Positions 23,137 through 31,844 of a stretch of 64,000 nucleotides of DNA are shown piece by piece; the stretch's first letter is position 1; every line of letters starts with the position of its first letter. The translations under genes were made by a program, and so were the position numbers. The stretch is taken from contig JAXLYX010000013.1 in assembly GCA_046351215.1 (NCBI GenBank), positions 62,001-126,000 on the forward strand. The letters are read 5' to 3'. Source of the stretch: JAXLYX01 sp046351215. Lineage in GTDB: Bacteria; Myxococcota_A; Polyangia; Polyangiales; Houyiibacteriaceae. The notes beneath the pieces are model-generated. The model made no database searches, was not told where the DNA came from, and saw nothing but the letters and a program-made list of their open reading frames with translations.

Positions 23137-25062
23137 TCACGGTCTGCGCATCGATCGGGTATGGGCGGACGTCGAAGCGGGGGGGCTCGTCGTCGCCTCG
23201 CCGGAGGACGCGGGCGTCGGGGGACCCTTCGGCGCGTCGTCCGCGGCGCCTCGGGCCTCGGACTCGGCGTGGGGCTCGGGGACGATCTGCCGCAGCTGCC
23301 ATGCTTGCAGCTGCAGCTTCCGCTCCGCGTCCATGAAGGCGCGCCGGAGGCGGCCGACGAACATGCTCGCCGGGAGGATCGTCCCGACGATCGCGGCCAA
23401 GAGGAAGGCCTGCGTGGGCACGCGGCCGATGTGGAACACGGTCGGGAGGATGGTCCAGCGTCCGCCCTCGAACTCGTAGTTGTCGGGGATCACGCCGGTC
23501 CAGCGGAGGAGCGTCGGGACCACGACGGCGAGAACGGCGGCGAGCGGGACGAGCCCTCGGCCGTGCCCGACCGCGGACATGTAGGCGACGGCGTTCCCGA
23601 GCGCGAGCATCGGGACGAGGACGAACGGTCCGTACATCACGCTGACGGCGCCGACGGTGAAGGTCGAGATCGCGAGGTGGACGAGCGGCACGTCGACGCG
23701 AGGCGGGGGATGGCGGAGGAGCACCCAGGTCGTCATCGCGCAGGCGGCGATCGTGCCCCAGCCGAACGCGAAGAGCCGGAGGTCGCGGACGCCCATCCAG
23801 AGGAGCAGCGGCAGGTAGAGCAGGTAGCCGAGGTAGAAGAGCAGCCCCGAGCGGCCCGCGAACTCGTACGCCTCGCGCTGGTTCCGCTGCATCTCCGCCT
23901 CGGCCTCCGCGGGCACGACGCGGGGGGGCTCCGTGACGAGACGGACCAACGTCATGCGGGCGGGCTCGTGGGCCGGGTCGAGGGCGAGCGCCGCCGTCAC
24001 CTCGCGCATCGCGCGCCGTCGCTCCGCGGGCTCGTCGGAGCCCTCGCGCTGCGATTCGGCGAGGGCCGCGTCGGCGCGCTCCGCGTGGGCGCGCGAGAGC
24101 TCGCGTCGGAGCGCGAGATCGCGATCCCCGTCCAGGTACGACTCGATCGCCTCCGCGAGCGACTCGGCGCTCGCGAGCCGATCGGCGGGCGTGCTGCGGG
24201 TGGCGGCCCGGCAGATCCGATCGAGCTCCGGCGGGATCGTCCGCTCGGGCGTGCGCTCGTCGGGGCTCGCACCGTCGATCGCGAGCGTCGAGGCGACGAC
24301 CTCCGCGGGCCGACCGGCCTCGTGCATCGGCTCGAGCGTGAGGATCTCGAAGAGCATCGCGCCGAGCGCGTAGATGTCGGCCCGGTGATCGACCGCGTAC
24401 GGCGGCTCGACCTGCTCCGGGGCCATGTAGCCGGGCGTACCGGCGACACCCGTGGAGAGCGACTTCTGGCCGTGCCCGTCGTCCACGCGCTCCTCGTGCG
24501 GCGTCGGCGGATCGTTCCGCAAGCTCGCGAGGCCCCAGTCGAGCACGTAGACCTCGCCGAAGTCCCCGAACATCACGTTCGCCGGCTTCAGGTCGCGGTG
24601 CACGACCCCCTTCCGATGGGCGAAGTGCACCGCCATGCAGACCTGGGCGAAGTTCGAGAGGAGGCGGCGCAGGTTGAAGCGGTGGCGCATCGACTCGTCG
24701 CCCGCGCGGAGCCCGGCGAGGACGTCCGAGAGGCTCGAGCCACGGACCCGCTTCATGGTGAAGTAGAGCGCGCCCTCGGGGTCGAGGCCGACGTCGTAGA
24801 CCGGGACGATGGCCGGATGCTCGAGCTGGCCCTGCACGCGGGCTTCGCGCACGAACCGCCGCTGCAGGATCAGGCCCGACTCGTCGCTGCGGGGCCGGAT
24901 CACCTTCATGGCGACTTCGCGCCCGACGGTGTGGTCGTGGCAGAGGTGCACCTCGCCCATTCCCCCGCGACCGAGGAGAGGGCCTCGCGTGTAGCGATCC
25001 TCGAAGGGCAATGGCACGAGCACGCGAGCGCCCCCGACGTCCGGCGTGTCGTCCTTGGCCAT
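23137..25062 (-). CDS. Membrane Ser/Thr protein kinase, C-terminal membrane domain
   Basis: A 641-residue kinase with the opposite layout to the one at 10016: kinase first (about 23-310), membrane part last. Motifs are LGRGGMGEVH, VAMKVIRP (Lys), HRDLKPANVMFG, DWGLAS (a DWG variant of DFG common in bacterial kinases), and GTPGYMAPEQVEPP. A helical region follows, then about six to seven membrane helices (about 420-590) and a basic, Gln-rich tail. A spot of conserved acidic/Arg-rich sequence before the membrane region could be a TPR-like linker. All catalytic residues appear present. The ATG at 25062 is the first plausible start. Confidence 0.92.
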   Translation of the reverse strand: MAKDDTPDVGGARVLVPLPFEDRYTRGPLLGRGGMGEVHLCHDHTVGREVAMKVIRPRSDESGLILQRRFVREARVQGQLEHPAIVPVYDVGLDPEGALYFTMKRVRGSSLSDVLAGLRAGDESMRHRFNLRRLLSNFAQVCMAVHFAHRKGVVHRDLKPANVMFGDFGEVYVLDWGLASLRNDPPTPHEERVDDGHGQKSLSTGVAGTPGYMAPEQVEPPYAVDHRADIYALGAMLFEILTLEPMHEAGRPAEVVASTLAIDGASPDERTPERTIPPELDRICRAATRSTPADRLASAESLAEAIESYLDGDRDLALRRELSRAHAERADAALAESQREGSDEPAERRRAMREVTAALALDPAHEPARMTLVRLVTEPPRVVPAEAEAEMQRNQREAYEFAGRSGLLFYLGYLLYLPLLLWMGVRDLRLFAFGWGTIAACAMTTWVLLRHPPPRVDVPLVHLAISTFTVGAVSVMYGPFVLVPMLALGNAVAYMSAVGHGRGLVPLAAVLAVVVPTLLRWTGVIPDNYEFEGGRWTILPTVFHIGRVPTQAFLLAAIVGTILPASMFVGRLRRAFMDAERKLQLQAWQLRQIVPEPHAESEARGAADDAPKGPPTPASSGEATTSPPASTSAHTRSMRRP

Positions 25063-25137
25063 GCTCCGACTACAGCATCCGGTCACGTGCCGCGGCAAGG
25101 CGGAGAAGGTGGCCGGATGCGTCCCGAGGTAGGCCGA

Positions 25138-25599
25138 TCAGCGCTTCCTCCGGGGCCGATCGCCGAGGAGGTAGCGCGCACCGGCCCCGCGCTCGCCGGC
25201 TTCGTCCGCCGGATTGTAGAGCGCGCAGGCGCGCAGCGAGAGGCAACCGCAGCCGATGCACGACGAGAGCTGATCGCGGAGTCGCTCGAGCTCGGCGATG
25301 CGGGCGTCGAGGCGAGGACGGTACGAGCGGGCGAGGCGCTCCCAATCCTCCTTCGTCGGAGTCCGGCCCTCCGGAAGGCTCGCGAGGGCGTCCCGGATCT
25401 CGTCGAGGGAGAGGCCGACGTGCTGGGAGGCGCGGATGAAGGCGATGCGGCGGAGCACGTCGCGCGGGAACGTCCGACGTCCACCGCGGCCGCGGACGGC
25501 GGTGACGAGACCCTCGGCCTCGTAGAAGCGCAGGGCGGAGGGGGCGACGCCGGTGCGGGCCGCGACCTCGCCGATGGAGAGCCGATCGGTGGCCTTCAT
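25138..25599 (-). CDS. soxR: Redox-sensing MerR-type regulator SoxR
   Basis: A 153-residue MerR-family activator: a winged helix-turn-helix at 7-75 (IGEVAARTGVAPSALRFYEAEGL), a dimerisation helix, and the [2Fe-2S] binding loop with Cys114, 117, 119 and 125 (CIGCGCLSLRAC), the exact SoxR signature. Oxidation of the cluster by redox-cycling compounds switches on target promoters. It is divergent from the gene at 25662, whose promoter carries a SoxR-type site, and there is no soxS. In non-enteric bacteria SoxR usually controls a few redox-active-compound genes directly, which fits this arrangement. Confidence 0.95.
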   Translation of the reverse strand: MKATDRLSIGEVAARTGVAPSALRFYEAEGLVTAVRGRGGRRTFPRDVLRRIAFIRASQHVGLSLDEIRDALASLPEGRTPTKEDWERLARSYRPRLDARIAELERLRDQLSSCIGCGCLSLRACALYNPADEAGERGAGARYLLGDRPRRKR

Positions 25600-25624
25600 G
25601 CGGAGAGGATGGCGGTGGGCTTCC

Positions 25625-25655
25625 TTGACTTCAAGCTCACTCGAGCTTGCAGGAT
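25625..25655 (+). promoter_or_regulatory. SoxR-type promoter with 19-base spacer
   Basis: TTGACT (25625-25630) is followed after exactly 19 bases by CAGGAT (25650-25655), the stretched spacing typical of MerR/SoxR promoters. The spacer contains the inverted repeat CAAGCTC / GAGCTTG with a four-base centre and aligns with the enteric soxS site (TTTACC TCAAG..CTTGAG). It points at the 25662 gene. Transcription would start at about the ATG itself. Confidence 0.7.
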
Positions 25656-25661
25656 GGGGAC

Positions 25662-26852
25662 ATGACCTCCTCCGACGACACCTCCACCCGGATCGCCGAG
25701 GTGCTCGCGCGCCCCCGACGCGAGGCCGCCGACTCCTTCGTGCTCCACGCCCCCCTCGAGGGCCTGTCCCGCCTCGCGCTGCTCGAGCGCATCCTCCCGT
25801 CCGCGCGCGAGGCCGTGCGCGAGCGGCTCGATTCGCTGGTCGAGCGCTATTCTGCCGTGCCCGCGCTCCCTCCCGAGCCGCACGAGGAAGGCATCCACGA
25901 CGAGCCTCCGGAACGGCTCGCGCAGTCCCTCGCCCGGGCGTTCTCGAACGGCGACGTCGACGAGGCGGGACGCCTCGCGCGCCGACTCGCGGACACGGCG
26001 TCCCCCGCCGAGCTGGTCGCGCACGTCGCCGAGTCCCTGCTCCCGCGCACGGGCGCGGCGGCCCACGGCGCGATCCTCCTCGCCGAGCTCCTCCGCCCCG
26101 GCGCGAACGCGAGGGCCTTCGCGCATGCCTTCGTCGGTCTCGCCCGCGAGGTCGCGCGCGAGCCCGCCGCGCGGATACGGTGGCACGAGCGAGGGACGCC
26201 GCAGTCGGGATCCGTCGAGGCGCTCGTCGAAGCCCTCCGCCGGGTTCCCCACGTCGGGGATCCCGGCACGGACTTCATCGCGCCGACGGTCCGCCTCGCG
26301 GAGGAGTCCGGAGCGGCCTCGGCGGCGCTCGGGGGATGCGTCGGCGGTGTCGACCCGTACGAGGCCCGCCGGGCCCTCGCGCGCGTCGCGGCCCTGTCGA
26401 TGCTGGAGGACGACGCGGCGAAGGCGCCCTACATCTGGACCCACACGCTCACGATCCCGTGGGCGATGCTCTCGCTCGTCTCCCACGGCGCGCGTCCGGA
26501 GACGTCGGTCGCGACGGCGAGCACCCTCGCGTTCGCGTTCCGGGCCGTGCACGCGCGGACGACGCTCGCCCGGGAGGGGACACCACACGAGCCGTGCTCC
26601 CGTTCGCTCGAGGAGGCGCTCGTCGCCGCTCCGCACGAGGCGGCCGCCTTCGTGTTCCACCATCCGGCCCGGGGCTTCGAGGCCGTGGTCGCCGAGCTCC
26701 TCGGCCGCGCCGCCTCGCACGCGGACGCCCACGTCGCGAAGTACGCCCTCGTGTCGGACGACGCGGCCGCGGACGATCCCGCGTTCGAGCGGCATCATCG
26801 CGCGGCCCTCGCCCACCTGCTCGGTGTCTGGGCCCACGCGTCTCCCGCGTAG
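25662..26852 (+). CDS. Uncharacterised protein under probable SoxR control
   Basis: A 396-residue soluble, Ala/His-rich, helical protein I cannot place in a family with confidence. Conserved-looking parts are SFVLHAPLEGL at the start, GAAAHGAILLAELL, KAPYIWTHTLTIPWAML, and the C-terminal HADAHVAKYALVSDDAAADDP. Repeated His in helices is faintly like the questin-oxidase-type family, but that is speculation. The divergent soxR and the SoxR-type promoter argue for a role in response to redox-active compounds. The predicted start of transcription coincides with the ATG at 25662, so the mRNA may be leaderless. An ATG at 25647 would lie upstream of the predicted -10. Confidence 0.75.
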   Translation: MTSSDDTSTRIAEVLARPRREAADSFVLHAPLEGLSRLALLERILPSAREAVRERLDSLVERYSAVPALPPEPHEEGIHDEPPERLAQSLARAFSNGDVDEAGRLARRLADTASPAELVAHVAESLLPRTGAAAHGAILLAELLRPGANARAFAHAFVGLAREVAREPAARIRWHERGTPQSGSVEALVEALRRVPHVGDPGTDFIAPTVRLAEESGAASAALGGCVGGVDPYEARRALARVAALSMLEDDAAKAPYIWTHTLTIPWAMLSLVSHGARPETSVATASTLAFAFRAVHARTTLAREGTPHEPCSRSLEEALVAAPHEAAAFVFHHPARGFEAVVAELLGRAASHADAHVAKYALVSDDAAADDPAFERHHRAALAHLLGVWAHASPA

Positions 26853-26862
26853 GCCCCTCGTT

Positions 26863-27255
26863 TCAGTGGATCTCGACCGAAGGCCGGCTTCCGCGCTCGA
26901 CGCCGAGCTCGTCGAACGGAGCCGCCTCGGCGGCGAGGGCCCCGTAGTCCCGCAAGAGGGCCCTCGCTCTCCGATAGGCCGATCGATGGCTCGGCGGCTC
27001 GGTGCGGGCGATGGCGGTGGCATGCACGAGGAGCTCGTCGAGCGAGAAGACGAGCGTCCCCCCGACGCAGCTCGCCTGCGGCCCGTGCTCGAGCAGGGCA
27101 TCGACGAACGCATCGTGCGTCTCGACGTCGGCCCGGCGGAGCAGGACGGCATCCTGCACGTGGGCCTCGAGCACGCCCTCGCCCGAGAGCTCGGTGGCGG
27201 CGATCGCCTCCGACAGGGCTCGGAACGGCGCGAGTCGTTCTTCGTTCGTGCTCAT
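26863..27255 (-). CDS. Uncharacterised 130-residue protein translated with the FG-GAP protein
   Basis: A small helical, soluble protein (starts MSTNEERLAPFRALSEAIAA) with no recognised domain, signal or membrane segment. Its ATG at 27255 overlaps the stop of the giant surface protein by four bases, so it is expressed with it. GGAGGTG lies just upstream within the 3' end of that gene. It could be a cytoplasmic chaperone or regulator for the surface protein, but nothing in the sequence supports one over the other. It is convergent with the 25662 gene, 10 bases away. Confidence 0.75.
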   Translation of the reverse strand: MSTNEERLAPFRALSEAIAATELSGEGVLEAHVQDAVLLRRADVETHDAFVDALLEHGPQASCVGGTLVFSLDELLVHATAIARTEPPSHRSAYRRARALLRDYGALAAEAAPFDELGVERGSRPSVEIH

Positions 27256-30200
27256 CGCACCACCTCCTTCCGACGCCGGACCGCGAGCACGGCGAGGGCG
27301 AGCCAGAGGAAGGCGACGAGAGAGCCGCTCGAGCCTCCGCCGACGTCGCATCCGCCGCTCCCATGCTTCGGGGTCGTGCCCGCATCCGCCGTCGACGCAT
27401 CGCCCACCGAGGCGTCGTCCACGGAGGCGTCGCTGGCCACCCCGGCATCGGCGCCGGTCATGCCGCCGTCCATCGTCCCTGTGCCGGCGTCGTCCGCGGT
27501 GCCGGCGTCGGGGACGCCCGCATCGAGGCCGCAGCCCGCGATGGCGGTGTGCATGCACGCGTGCTGGCTGCAGGCGTCCGTGGTGCACGCATCCCCGTCG
27601 TCGCAGTCCGCGGCCAGGGTGCAGCAGCTGGGGATCGGCCCCTTGGCGACGCAGACGCCCTGGTCGCAGCTCTCCGCGGTGCACACGTTGCCGTCGCTGC
27701 AGTCCGCATCGACCGAGCAACACGTATTCAGGTCGGGCGGGCAGCTCGCGGCCGCTCCGTCGCAGACCTCCTCCTGGTCGCAGGAGCCGGTGGAGGCGCG
27801 GCAGGACTTGCCCATCTCCTTCACCTGCACGAGGCAGGTGCCCGCGCTGCAGACGTCGTCGAGGTCGCAGAGACCGCTCGCCGGACCGTTGCCGCAGAGC
27901 GTTCCGTCGGCCACGAAGCCGTCCTTCGGACAGGAGGCCGAGACGCCGTCGCAGCTCTCCGCGACGTCGCACTCGCCCCGCGCCGCGCGGCAGGGCGTCC
28001 CGGAACCGACCACCATCGGCTGGCAGGTGCCGGAGAAGCACTGATCCTTGGCGTCGCAAGCTTCGGTCGGGTTGGGACCGCAGCCGGTTCCGTCCGCGAC
28101 CGCGACGTCGAACGGACAAGCCGGGCTCGAGCCGTTGCAGACCTCCGGGAGATCGCATTCCGCGTCCACGGCCGAGCGACAGACCGTCCCGGCGGCGACG
28201 AGCTTCGCGACGCACTGACCCGCGGCGCAGGTGTCCTGCGCATCGCAGATCCCCGTCGGCGCGCCGCCGCAGGCCGTTCCGTCGGCGACCGTCTTCGGGG
28301 TGCACACGCCGCTCGTGCAGACGTCCTGGAGATCGCAGCCGCTCGCGTTCGGCGCGCCGCCGCAGCTCGTCCCGTTGGGCTTCACGACGGCGAGGCAGGT
28401 GCCGTCGAAGCAGGTGTCCGCGGCGTCGCAGGCGTTGCCCGGATCGGCTGGCGAGCAGACCGTGCCGTTCGTCACCGAGCCGCAGGTGCCGTCGACCGCG
28501 GCGCCGAGCGCCGTGGCGCAGGCCTGGCAGTCGTCGGCGGAGCCCCCGCCGCAGGCGGTGTCGCAGCAGACGCCGTCGACGCAGAAGCCGCTCGCGCAGT
28601 CGGACGTCGCAGAGCACGCGACACCGTTCGACTTCGAGACGAGGTGCACGTACGCGACGCCCGCGCCCGTCGCGTCGACGTCGCTTCCCGGCGCACCGAC
28701 CGCGAGCGTCCAGGCGTCGATCGCGACGCTGCGGCCGTAGTCGTCGCCGGAGGTCACGTCGGCGGCCGGCGGCACGAGCGCGGTCTGCGCCGTCCAGCCC
28801 GCAGAGGAACGCAGGAAGGGGATGGCCGTGCCCGCGGTCGTGGCCGCGCCGTTCGCGCGCCCGGGTGCGCCGACGACGAGCACGTCGCTCTCGAGCGCGA
28901 GGCTCGCGCCGAAGTCGTCGCCGACCGCGCCGCCCGAGAGCGTCAGGGTGGCGTCGAAGACCCACTGGGATCCGTCGTACGCGTAGGTGCGGACCGAGCC
29001 CGAGGTCACCGCCGAGCCGCCGAGGAGATGGCCCGGCGCACCGACCGCGATGCGGTCCCCGTCGATCGCGACGGCCTCGCCGAAGCCCTCGTTGGTGGAC
29101 GGACCGGTGACGGCGGCGAGCTCCTGGAAGGTTCCGCCCGTCTGCTGGTAGATCACGAATCCGCCGCGATCCGGCGCATTCATGATGCCGTTGCGGCCGG
29201 GGAGGCCGGCGACGAGGCGCGTGCCCTGGAGGGCGACCGCGCGGCCGAGGAATTCGGAGCTCGAGTCGATGCCGTTGCCGGGCGGGAGGGCCGTGAGCTC
29301 GGCCGACTGCGTGTAGCTCGTGCCGCCGCCGGTGAAGACGAAGATCGCGCCGCGGTCGGTGCCCGAGCCGTCGCGTCCGGGGGCGCCGACGGCGATCGTG
29401 CCGCTGCTGATGGCGACCGACGCGCCGAACGCATCGCCGGCGACGACGCCGGTGGGGAGGAGCTCCGCGGGAGCGCTCCAGGTCGAGCCCGAGCGGGAGG
29501 CGACGAACGCGCGGTTCTGCGCGCCGCTGCGCGTGCCGAAGACGAGCGTGTCGCCCTCGAGCGCGACCGAGCCGCCGTAGAGCTGGCCCGTGCCGCTCGG
29601 CGGCAGGATCTTCGCCTGGTGCGTCCAGGTCGTCCCGCTGCGCGTGTAGATCTCCACCGCGCCCGCGTTCGGACCCGCGTCGTCGTCGAGCGGGAGGCCG
29701 ACGGCGAGCGTGTTCCCGTCGATCGCGACGGCGCGTCCGAAGGCGGCGTTCGCGACGTTGATCGGGGAGAGCGAGCTCTCGACCGTGCCAGGAGCCGTCA
29801 GCAGCCGCGAACGCGCGGCGCCGGCGTCGGTGCCGGCCGCGTCGTCGCCCGGGACGCCGTAGACGCCCGCGAGCGTGGACGAGATACTGAGGGCTCCGAC
29901 GCTCCGTCCGGCGTTCTCGCCGGCGGTTGCCCCGACGAAACGGGTGACGAACGTCGCGTTGTAGGAGCCGTCGAGCGTGTAGGAATACGCGGCGCCCGCG
30001 TCGGTCAGCGCCGCGGACGGATCGACGCCGGGAGCGCCCACGAGGAGGTACCCGACCGAGGCGGTGAAGTCGTAGCCGAGGCTCGCGCCGAAGCGATCGC
30101 CCGCCTGTCCGTCGGCCGCGGTGATCGTCGCCGCGACGACGGTCACGCCATTCGTCCGCGCGGCGCGGTAGACGACGCCGTTCGCGCGATCGGGCTCGCC

Positions 30201-31739
30201 GACGAGATACTGCGCGCTCCCGCTCGTCAGCTCGTAGATCGCCGAGCCGAAGTGGGCATTGGCTGCCGAGGTCGCGGGCAGGAGCTTCGACTCCTGGGTC
30301 CAGGTCGTGGGCAGGCTCGCGCTCCGCAGGAAGAAATAGACCGAGCCGGCGTCGGCGACCGCGGCCGAGGCGTCGTCGTGGGTCGCGCCGATCACGGCGA
30401 CGTTCCCGCTCCAACGCGGCGGCATCGAGCCGCCGAACCGATCGCCGGCGGCGGTGTCGATGCCGGTGATCGGCCCCTGCTCGAGCGTTCCGGTGGACGT
30501 GAACGCGTAGAACGCGCCCGCCTGTGCGTCGACGCCGGGGGCGCCGACGAGCACCCGGCTTCCGTTGACGCGGCTCGCGGACAGCGCGGCGCCGAACTCG
30601 TCGCCGGCCGCGGGGCTCGGGGCGGCGAACGAGGCCGTCGAGACCTGCGCGCGCGTCGCCGCGTCGAACGTGTAGGTGTAGACCTTGCCGCCCGACGCGC
30701 GGTCGGGTGCTCCGACGTAGAAGACCACCTGCGATGCCGACGCACTGCCGAGCGTGACCGCCTTGCCGAAGTGCATGCCGGCCGACGCGTCGGAGGCCGC
30801 GAGGCGAGCGACGAAGTCCCAGCCGTTGTTGGCGGCGTTCCGGGCGTAGACGTAGGCCGCTCCGGCGTCGCTGGCGGCGCGATCGTCGTACGGGGCTCCG
30901 ACGACGACCCAGCTCACGCTCGCGGCGAGCGCGGATGCCATCGTGGCTCCGTATTGCCCGGACTTCGCGGCCTCGGGGTTGTCGACGCGGGCCTGCTGCG
31001 AGGTGATGAGCGGGTCGATCACGAGCGGATAGCGCGCGTCTCGATCGTCCACCTCGAGCACGATCGATCCGTCGACGACCGCGAGACGCGCCGGGACGTC
31101 GTCGCCCTCGGCGTCGTAGGCGAAGAGATCCGAGTAGCGGAGCTTCTCGTGACCCGCCGCATCGCGGAGCGAGACGTAGCCCTCGGCGAGCGTGGGCACG
31201 AGCCCCTCCACACCGACGGCGACGTGGAGCGCTCCTTCGCCCGCGGGCCGCTCCGAGAGCTCGAAGCCCTGCTCGAGACCGAGGGGACCGTTCAGGTACC
31301 ACTCCACGAGGTCGTCGCGGAGCATGCGGATCGCGTTGCGCTCCGTGCGGGTCGACGTCGGCGCGGCCACGGCTTCGGCGTGGTCGCGGCCGACCGAGCG
31401 GAGCCGGAGCACCGCGCTCGTCTCGTCGGCGAGCGTCAGCGTCGACGCGCCCCCCCGGCTCTCGAGCTCGAAGCCCTGCTCGTCGTTGTGCGCGAAGGCG
31501 GCTCCGTCGCGCATCGCCGCTTCGTGGGCGACGCCGACGTTCGCCATCGTCGCGGCGAGGAGGGCGCGGCGCGAGGGCGCGGCCTCGGCGCCGTCACGGC
31601 GTTCGCCGGCGGGCCCCCTCCGCTCCGCGGCGCGCGGCGCTTCGACCCTCTCCGTCGCCTGCCAGGAGAGCCCCACTCCCAGGGCCGTGGCGATCCCCAC
31701 GAACCATGCCCAATGCGCTCTCGAACGGAACCTTCCCAT
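27252..31739 (-). CDS. Giant FG-GAP and Cys-repeat surface protein with MYXO-CTERM-type anchor
   Basis: A 1495-residue exported protein. Order: signal/anchor (about 10-28); a beta-rich N-terminal module (about 60-245, ending RYPLVIDPLI); about a dozen FG-GAP propeller repeats (250-1030; pattern DxFGxSxAxxxxxxxVGAPG, such as GDRFGGSM, GDAFGASVAI, DDFGASLAL); then about eleven Cys-rich Dickkopf-like repeats (1035-1400; pattern DGTxCxxxx..CDxxDxCxxGxC); an Asp/Gly/Ala linker; and a C-terminal GGCDVGGGSSG-membrane helix-RRRKEV tail. That tail is the MYXO-CTERM sorting signal type, marking a protein handled and displayed at the cell surface. Such proteins are thought to be adhesins or matrix components. 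It overlaps the 26863 gene by four bases. Confidence 0.88.
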   Translation of the reverse strand: MGRFRSRAHWAWFVGIATALGVGLSWQATERVEAPRAAERRGPAGERRDGAEAAPSRRALLAATMANVGVAHEAAMRDGAAFAHNDEQGFELESRGGASTLTLADETSAVLRLRSVGRDHAEAVAAPTSTRTERNAIRMLRDDLVEWYLNGPLGLEQGFELSERPAGEGALHVAVGVEGLVPTLAEGYVSLRDAAGHEKLRYSDLFAYDAEGDDVPARLAVVDGSIVLEVDDRDARYPLVIDPLITSQQARVDNPEAAKSGQYGATMASALAASVSWVVVGAPYDDRAASDAGAAYVYARNAANNGWDFVARLAASDASAGMHFGKAVTLGSASASQVVFYVGAPDRASGGKVYTYTFDAATRAQVSTASFAAPSPAAGDEFGAALSASRVNGSRVLVGAPGVDAQAGAFYAFTSTGTLEQGPITGIDTAAGDRFGGSMPPRWSGNVAVIGATHDDASAAVADAGSVYFFLRSASLPTTWTQESKLLPATSAANAHFGSAIYELTSGSAQYLVGEPDRANGVVYRAARTNGVTVVAATITAADGQAGDRFGASLGYDFTASVGYLLVGAPGVDPSAALTDAGAAYSYTLDGSYNATFVTRFVGATAGENAGRSVGALSISSTLAGVYGVPGDDAAGTDAGAARSRLLTAPGTVESSLSPINVANAAFGRAVAIDGNTLAVGLPLDDDAGPNAGAVEIYTRSGTTWTHQAKILPPSGTGQLYGGSVALEGDTLVFGTRSGAQNRAFVASRSGSTWSAPAELLPTGVVAGDAFGASVAISSGTIAVGAPGRDGSGTDRGAIFVFTGGGTSYTQSAELTALPPGNGIDSSSEFLGRAVALQGTRLVAGLPGRNGIMNAPDRGGFVIYQQTGGTFQELAAVTGPSTNEGFGEAVAIDGDRIAVGAPGHLLGGSAVTSGSVRTYAYDGSQWVFDATLTLSGGAVGDDFGASLALESDVLVVGAPGRANGAATTAGTAIPFLRSSAGWTAQTALVPPAADVTSGDDYGRSVAIDAWTLAVGAPGSDVDATGAGVAYVHLVSKSNGVACSATSDCASGFCVDGVCCDTACGGGSADDCQACATALGAAVDGTCGSVTNGTVCSPADPGNACDAADTCFDGTCLAVVKPNGTSCGGAPNASGCDLQDVCTSGVCTPKTVADGTACGGAPTGICDAQDTCAAGQCVAKLVAAGTVCRSAVDAECDLPEVCNGSSPACPFDVAVADGTGCGPNPTEACDAKDQCFSGTCQPMVVGSGTPCRAARGECDVAESCDGVSASCPKDGFVADGTLCGNGPASGLCDLDDVCSAGTCLVQVKEMGKSCRASTGSCDQEEVCDGAAASCPPDLNTCCSVDADCSDGNVCTAESCDQGVCVAKGPIPSCCTLAADCDDGDACTTDACSQHACMHTAIAGCGLDAGVPDAGTADDAGTGTMDGGMTGADAGVASDASVDDASVGDASTADAGTTPKHGSGGCDVGGGSSGSLVAFLWLALAVLAVRRRKEVVR

Positions 31740-31844
31740 GACGCCTCCGGGAGCAGACGCGGCTGCTCGTCGGGGGCTCGGGGCGGAGCGCGGGGTTCCG
31801 TCACGAAATCGGTGGGGGCGGCCGCGGCGAACGCGGCTCGGACC

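Noticed and set aside
27500..28620. Repetitive stretch considered as a possible CRISPR or DNA repeat array
   Set aside because: Repeats are at protein level (Cys-rich units), of unequal length and codon use; no constant DNA repeat or spacer pattern.
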